Below, in pieces: positions 4,728 through 7,634 of a stretch of DNA of 7,634 nucleotides (position 1 is the first letter of the stretch; every line of letters begins with the position of its first letter). The notes beneath the pieces are model-generated. The model was not told where the DNA came from and did no database searches. It worked only from the letters and a program-made list of their open reading frames with translations. This stretch comes from JBAVQS01 sp049694275 (GTDB lineage: Bacteria; Chloroflexota; Anaerolineae; UBA4142; SHND01). A program made the translations under genes and the position numbers. The stretch spans positions 1-7,634 of the forward strand of contig JBAVQS010000001.1 in assembly GCA_049694275.1 (NCBI GenBank). The letters are read 5' to 3'.

Positions 4728-6373
4728 GGATGTGCCGCCACGAATCCTTTTGACTCTGCTTCAGCCGGACAGCTGAAAAACTCAGTCGTCCCCTTTTCTC
4801 CCCAATCCCAGTATTCAACTTCTGACGCGTCGTAATAAATTTTCATGCCATTCGGCCGGACGATGCCACGAATCGGTGGGTTCTGATAGTTATAGCGATA
4901 ACTCATCTCGCCACTTGGCAATCTGTATCCAGTGCAGATTCGGGGAATCGGTGTGATGGCACCAGGGATGCAGTTACCGTGCTGGTCAACCGCCCATTGC
5001 GGGCAGGTATCAATCACTCCTGAATCAACCTTTGATAGAGTGAGTGTAGGAGCGGGAGTTGTTGATTGTTCGCACAAGACGGATTGATGTGCAAATATAT
5101 GGTTTCCGGTTTTCTTGTCGTACCCGAAATAGAACCACTCCCCCGTATAACCATAGGCTGGAAAAACTTCCCCGCGATGATTTTTGTAAATGATCGGAGC
5201 CGATGTGTTTGGCGCACTGCGAAAATTAGCAACATCGACACATACCAACAGGTTTCGGGTTGCCATCGGAATTACACCCGATGGCGCGCTTGAGTCGGGC
5301 GTGTTTGTTGACAGGGGAACGACCGGGTAAGAGACAGCCGGCAAGGGCGTGTCAGCGTAAATAGACGATGGTACGCTAATTGCTGAGGACCGTACAGTTA
5401 GAGCGGGTGGGAATGGTGTGGGTGTTGCTATCGCCAATAAACTCCAGTCGCCCCCGCGAACGACAAGCATCATCGCACTCAAAACACCAAGAGCAAGCAA
5501 GCCAAGTATAACTATCCTTCTCAGTTCAGGCCGGGCAAAAACTGGTTGGCCCTGCCGTTCCTTTACATGACCGGTTCTCGCTCGTTGGTTGGAGTCTTCA
5601 TCCGGCCATCTGGATTCGGGCGTAGCCTTTGCATTGTTTGTGGCCTCGTGTGAATGGGAAGCAGCATCTTGATTGTATTGAGACCTGCTCTTCTCCTTTT
5701 CGCTTCTTGCTTGGCGTAACGCTTCTCGGATTGCAGGATGGTCTTGGAAGCGTAAACTCGATTCGAGCGATGTTATTGCCTGCGTATGGTCATTGACTGA
5801 CCAGAAGTATGCTCCCAATAGGCCGAGCAACGGGCCATTCACTTCGGCAGGTTGTCGGCCCCCGGAGAGATTTGTTAGAACAGCCTCCAATGTCCAGAAT
5901 ATGCCCCAGGGAATCCCCCAGGGTCCGAGTAGAAGTGAAATGAGGGTATAAACAACGCTTCTCTTTGTCCTGCACGTCCGGCAAAGAATTCCCCCGCCTC
6001 CACCTCGCTTGAAACTAAGAACTACAATGCTGATAACGTACAGGAATATAGTGGCACGCAACGAGGCATCCACTTGCCCGCAACCTTCACAGACAAATGG
6101 AGGTTCTGACGGTACTCTGCGATTGTCGTTTCCCGTTCTACCGTCGGTAGCTGTGTTAGCACTTCCAGAACGATTGCTATCGTAAATTGTTCTTTTAGCT
6201 GAATCGCTGAGGATCTCATAAGCCTCATTGATAGCCTTCATCCGTTCGGACGCATCAGGGCTTTTGTTGACATCTGGATGATATTTCCAAGCAAGGCGAC
6301 GATATGCAGCCTCAATGATTTCTTGCTCTGCGTTTGGGGCTACCTGGAGAATCGAATAGTAATCGGGGAGCAT
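4721..6373 (-). CDS. Membrane-anchored J-domain protein with zinc-ribbon-like segment and extracytoplasmic SH3b domain (550 aa)
   Basis: Domains in order: a J domain (1-~66) with the HPD tripeptide (32-34) that stimulates DnaK/Hsp70 ATPase; CEGC (95-98) and CRTC (131-134), zinc-ribbon-like, flanking a hydrophobic stretch; a hydrophobic hairpin (140-169) with a PWGIPWG turn; a TPR-like helix pair (~182-222); a polar linker; one membrane helix (284-306); a Ser/Thr/Pro linker (316-370); an SH3b-like domain (~374-436, NFRSAPNTSAP); and a Cys-containing C-terminus (457-550) with IRGIVRPNGMKIYY, resembling the small domain at the end of ExoI-like and thermonuclease-like secreted proteins. The J and TPR parts would be cytoplasmic; the SH3b and C-terminal parts would face the envelope, where six Cys could form disulfides. 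The ATG at 6373 follows AAGGAGA by seven bases. Its base composition is less GC-rich than flanking genes. It lacks the DnaJ Gly/Phe and C-terminal substrate domains, so it is not DnaJ itself. Confidence 0.85.
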   Translation of the reverse strand: MLPDYYSILQVAPNAEQEIIEAAYRRLAWKYHPDVNKSPDASERMKAINEAYEILSDSAKRTIYDSNRSGSANTATDGRTGNDNRRVPSEPPFVCEGCGQVDASLRATIFLYVISIVVLSFKRGGGGGILCRTCRTKRSVVYTLISLLLGPWGIPWGIFWTLEAVLTNLSGGRQPAEVNGPLLGLLGAYFWSVNDHTQAITSLESSLRFQDHPAIREALRQARSEKEKSRSQYNQDAASHSHEATNNAKATPESRWPDEDSNQRARTGHVKERQGQPVFARPELRRIVILGLLALGVLSAMMLVVRGGDWSLLAIATPTPFPPALTVRSSAISVPSSIYADTPLPAVSYPVVPLSTNTPDSSAPSGVIPMATRNLLVCVDVANFRSAPNTSAPIIYKNHRGEVFPAYGYTGEWFYFGYDKKTGNHIFAHQSVLCEQSTTPAPTLTLSKVDSGVIDTCPQWAVDQHGNCIPGAITPIPRICTGYRLPSGEMSYRYNYQNPPIRGIVRPNGMKIYYDASEVEYWDWGEKGTTEFFSCPAEAESKGFVAAHPQ

Positions 6374-6380
6374 TGCTTAT

Positions 6381-6387
6381 TCTCCTT
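6381..6387 (-). promoter_or_regulatory. Shine-Dalgarno of the J-domain gene
   Basis: AAGGAGA on the minus strand lies seven bases before the ATG at 6373. It starts only 15 nt after the T-run of the leader terminator, leaving no room for a promoter between them. Confidence 0.75.
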
Positions 6388-6401
6388 GCTAACCGTAAAC
6401 C

Positions 6402-6442
6402 AAAAAAGCTCGCTATGGCGCGTGACCATAGCGGGCTTTTTT
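6402..6442 (-). terminator. Intrinsic terminator within the J-domain gene leader (attenuator candidate, bidirectional)
   Basis: CGCTATGG (6411-6418) pairs with CCATAGCG (6426-6433) around a 7-nt loop, and GC pairs with GC outside a single mismatch. Both sides carry six-base A/T runs (6402-6407 A, 6437-6442 T), so the hairpin terminates in either direction. No plus-strand gene ends near it. On the minus strand it sits 28 nt before the J-domain ATG and downstream of the best promoter candidate, the layout of an attenuator. Confidence 0.75.
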
Positions 6443-6500
6443 GCCTTTGCCCCGCACGCACAATCGTTCACAGAACGTGCAGGGATCATTAATCGGTCGA

Positions 6501-6529
6501 ATTGTCGCGCTTGAAATGTCGATTGTCAA
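6501..6529 (-). promoter_or_regulatory. Candidate promoter of the J-domain gene
   Basis: On the minus strand a perfect TTGACA (6524-6529) is followed after 17 bp by GACAAT (6501-6506, 4/6 match). The predicted start near 6494 gives a leader of about 121 nt containing the terminator hairpin. GACAAT itself recurs at 6522-6527 and 6585-6590. Confidence 0.5.
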
Positions 6530-6723
6530 TTTTCTATTTTCGAGTAAGGGTATGCGTCACAATTTTAGAAGAGCGTGCCGGGCGATTGTCTAGAAGGAAT
6601 CCGTCGGGAAATCGCGGCAATCCCATAGAGAACTCCCCCCGGTCGCACATGTTACATTCAACCTACGCTGGATGGGAATCCAAAACCGTGCCGTACATCC
6701 CGCCCGGAGCGCCGAAATGGGGA
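6530..6723. other. Intergenic stretch with no gene seen
   Basis: This is the remaining part of the 418-bp gap between the divergent J-domain and 257-aa membrane-protein genes. A plus-strand open frame crosses it (to 6786) but begins inside the J-domain promoter, has no ribosome-binding site and no recognisable sequence, so it is not called. No repeat or RNA gene was seen. Confidence 0.5.
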
Positions 6724-6729
6724 TATAAT
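6724..6729 (+). promoter_or_regulatory. -10 element of the 257-aa membrane-protein gene
   Basis: A perfect TATAAT, with no recognisable -35 at 16-18 bp (the region is GC-rich). Transcription would begin near 6736, giving a leader of about 56 nt. Confidence 0.42.
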
Positions 6730-6779
6730 GCCCATGCGTGGCCCTTTAGCAAGAATGTGTATTTGGGCATAAAGAGGAT

Positions 6780-6786
6780 GAGGTGA
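6780..6786 (+). promoter_or_regulatory. Shine-Dalgarno GAGGTGA deciding the ATG start at 6792
   Basis: GAGGTGA matches the anti-SD over seven bases and lies five bases before the ATG at 6792. A GTG at 6783 is in the same frame, three codons earlier, and has AGAGG at 6773-6777 before it, so it remains a possible alternative. Confidence 0.6.
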
Positions 6787-6791
6787 GCGCG

Positions 6792-7565
6792 ATGACCAAT
6801 GAGCAATCGGCGACAGGTCGCACCCGGCACGTCGCCTTTTTCGTTTGGGCGGCGATCCTGTCGCTCTTTTTTGGCGTCACTTTTATCGGAGTCACGCTCC
6901 TCACGATTGGGATGTGGCTCGCGAACCAGAATCCTGCGACCACTCCGGTCGGCGATCTCAGTTTCTTTGCCCTGGGTGCCATCATCACCGGCGCCGGGGT
7001 TGTCGTCCAGTTGAGGACGCCGAAGCGCCACCTGGCGGGGTTGCAACAGGCGCTCATCGGGCTTCTCGCGCTCACCGTTGCGGGAGTGATCGGCGCGCGG
7101 GATGAGCCCTGGGTGGGAGGGCTGCTCTTTTTCTTGATGGCGGCGGTCTTGGCGGCGCTCCACCCGGCGCGGCGGGAGCTGTTCAAACGCGGAGCAGGTC
7201 TGAGCGCTCCTCGGGCGGTGCTGTCGCTTCTCGTCGCTCTCCCGGCGCTCGTTTACGCCGCCAATATGCTGGTCCTGGCGCGCCAGGCCGGCCCTTCCTG
7301 CTTTTTGGGGCAATGCGCGCACGGCGACCGCTTTGCGGAAATGGCGGCCACGACTGTCGCCATCGTGCTGGTTGGCCTGCTATCTGCGCTCAAAACACCC
7401 GGGTGGCGAGTCCCGGCCTGGAGCAGCGGGGCGGCGGCTATCATTCTGGGCTTGGCGTCCATCGCGCTCCCCGATGCGCCGGGGTCCCTGGGGCGGGTCT
7501 GGGGCGCGCTCGCTGTCACATGGGGCGTTCTGTTTGTGGCGCTGACAGAGCGGGAAGCGAGGTAA
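6792..7565 (+). CDS. Multi-pass membrane protein of unknown function (257 aa)
   Basis: I do not recognise a family. About eight hydrophobic segments are visible: residues ~15-41, 55-73, 84-101, 107-124, 142-164, 182-200, 209-227 and 234-252. The loops are short and several are basic (LRTPKRH 74-80, HPARRELFKR 124-133), which by the positive-inside rule places them in the cytoplasm. One loop (165-182) carries two cysteines, C170 and C175, and HGDRF, and could hold a disulfide or bind metal, though nothing proves this. The N-terminus is polar and no cleaved signal peptide is seen. It shows no sequence similarity by eye to the 242-aa membrane protein at 3473-4201. It is divergent from the J-domain gene, and its stop lies 10 nt from the stop of a second ParB-like gene running in from the window edge. 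Confidence 0.8.
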   Translation: MTNEQSATGRTRHVAFFVWAAILSLFFGVTFIGVTLLTIGMWLANQNPATTPVGDLSFFALGAIITGAGVVVQLRTPKRHLAGLQQALIGLLALTVAGVIGARDEPWVGGLLFFLMAAVLAALHPARRELFKRGAGLSAPRAVLSLLVALPALVYAANMLVLARQAGPSCFLGQCAHGDRFAEMAATTVAIVLVGLLSALKTPGWRVPAWSSGAAAIILGLASIALPDAPGSLGRVWGALAVTWGVLFVALTEREAR

Positions 7566-7575
7566 GCCGATCACC

Positions 7576-7634
7576 CTACACGATTTTGCATGGAATCAAA
7601 GCATCTTCATCAAAAGAGTAGACCGCGCATAATC
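7576..7634 (-). CDS. Second copy of the ParB-like gene, partial (3' end only, cut by window edge)
   Basis: The minus-strand frame ending at 7576-7578 (TAG) encodes the last 18 residues, LCAVYSFDEDALIPCKIV, identical to the C-terminus of the protein at 4205-4576. Across 59 bases there is one difference, in a third codon position of a proline (CCT versus CCA), so the reading frame is preserved. Whether the rest of the gene is intact cannot be seen. It is convergent with the 257-aa membrane-protein gene. Confidence 0.8.
   Translation of the reverse strand, partial: LCAVYSFDEDALIPCKIV
7576..7634 (-). repeat. Copy 2 of the 59-bp repeat
   Basis: This matches 4205-4263 at 58 of 59 positions in the same orientation, offset by 3371 bp. 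The match starts at the stop codon and continues to the window edge. Confidence 0.95.

Noticed and set aside
4457..4753. 98-aa plus-strand open frame over the ParB-like promoter region
   Set aside because: It is antisense to the N-terminus of the ParB-like gene and the end of the J-domain gene, with no ribosome-binding site or recognisable sequence.
6502..6786. 94-aa plus-strand open frame before the 257-aa membrane protein
   Set aside because: It overlaps the J-domain promoter and the -10 of the next gene, with no ribosome-binding site and no similarity.
6663..7322. 219-aa minus-strand open frame antisense to the 257-aa membrane protein
   Set aside because: Its highly charged, Arg/Glu/Asp-rich translation is typical of the antisense of a hydrophobic GC-rich gene.
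1..7634. CRISPR array, integron attC, transposon ends, tRNA or rRNA
   Set aside because: No regularly spaced repeats, terminal inverted repeats, cloverleaf or rRNA-like stretch was found. The only long repeat is the coding 59-bp segment.

Overview
The window reads as accessory chromosomal DNA from a member of the Chloroflexota (Anaerolineae-like). This is inferred from protein style, not from a marker gene: a J-domain protein with a Thr/Pro-rich linker and an SH3b domain, a tandem HD-GYP/LuxR regulator, and small unknown membrane proteins. No rRNA, tRNA, CRISPR array, transposase or integrase is visible.

Layout. 1-168 holds no convincing gene, only a 17-bp direct repeat. 169-713 (minus) is a compact BrnT-like toxin/antitoxin pair behind an extended -10 promoter. 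714-1015 is intergenic and ends in a strong intrinsic terminator. 1016-1450 (minus) is a SnoaL-like protein. 1615-3195 (minus) is a 526-aa regulator with two degenerate HD-GYP-like halves and a LuxR-type HTH; its promoter geometry predicts a leaderless mRNA. The divergent region 3196-3472 leads to a plus-strand membrane protein (3473-4201), whose leader carries a 12-bp hairpin abutting the Shine-Dalgarno. Its stop lies 3 nt from the stop of a convergent gene for a small conserved protein resembling the ParB/Srx fold (4205-4576, minus). Upstream of that on the same strand is a 550-aa J-domain/zinc-ribbon/SH3b membrane protein (4721-6373). Its 5' leader contains an intrinsic terminator just before the ribosome-binding site. 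A second, unrelated membrane protein follows on the plus strand (6792-7565).

Most notable pattern. The last 59 bases (7576-7634) repeat the 3' end of the ParB-like gene with one synonymous difference, in the same orientation. That gene therefore begins a second time, again convergent with and only a few bases from the 3' end of an unrelated membrane-protein gene. The block 4205 to about 6660 is visibly less GC-rich than its flanks, which suggests a separate history.

How the genes might work together. Only the toxin/antitoxin pair has an obvious partnership. The HD-GYP/LuxR protein may control its neighbour, the SnoaL-like gene, but a terminator separates them, so they are probably separate transcripts. 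No complete new system can be demonstrated. The duplicated ParB-like gene and the attenuator-like leader of the J-domain gene are the leads most worth pursuing.
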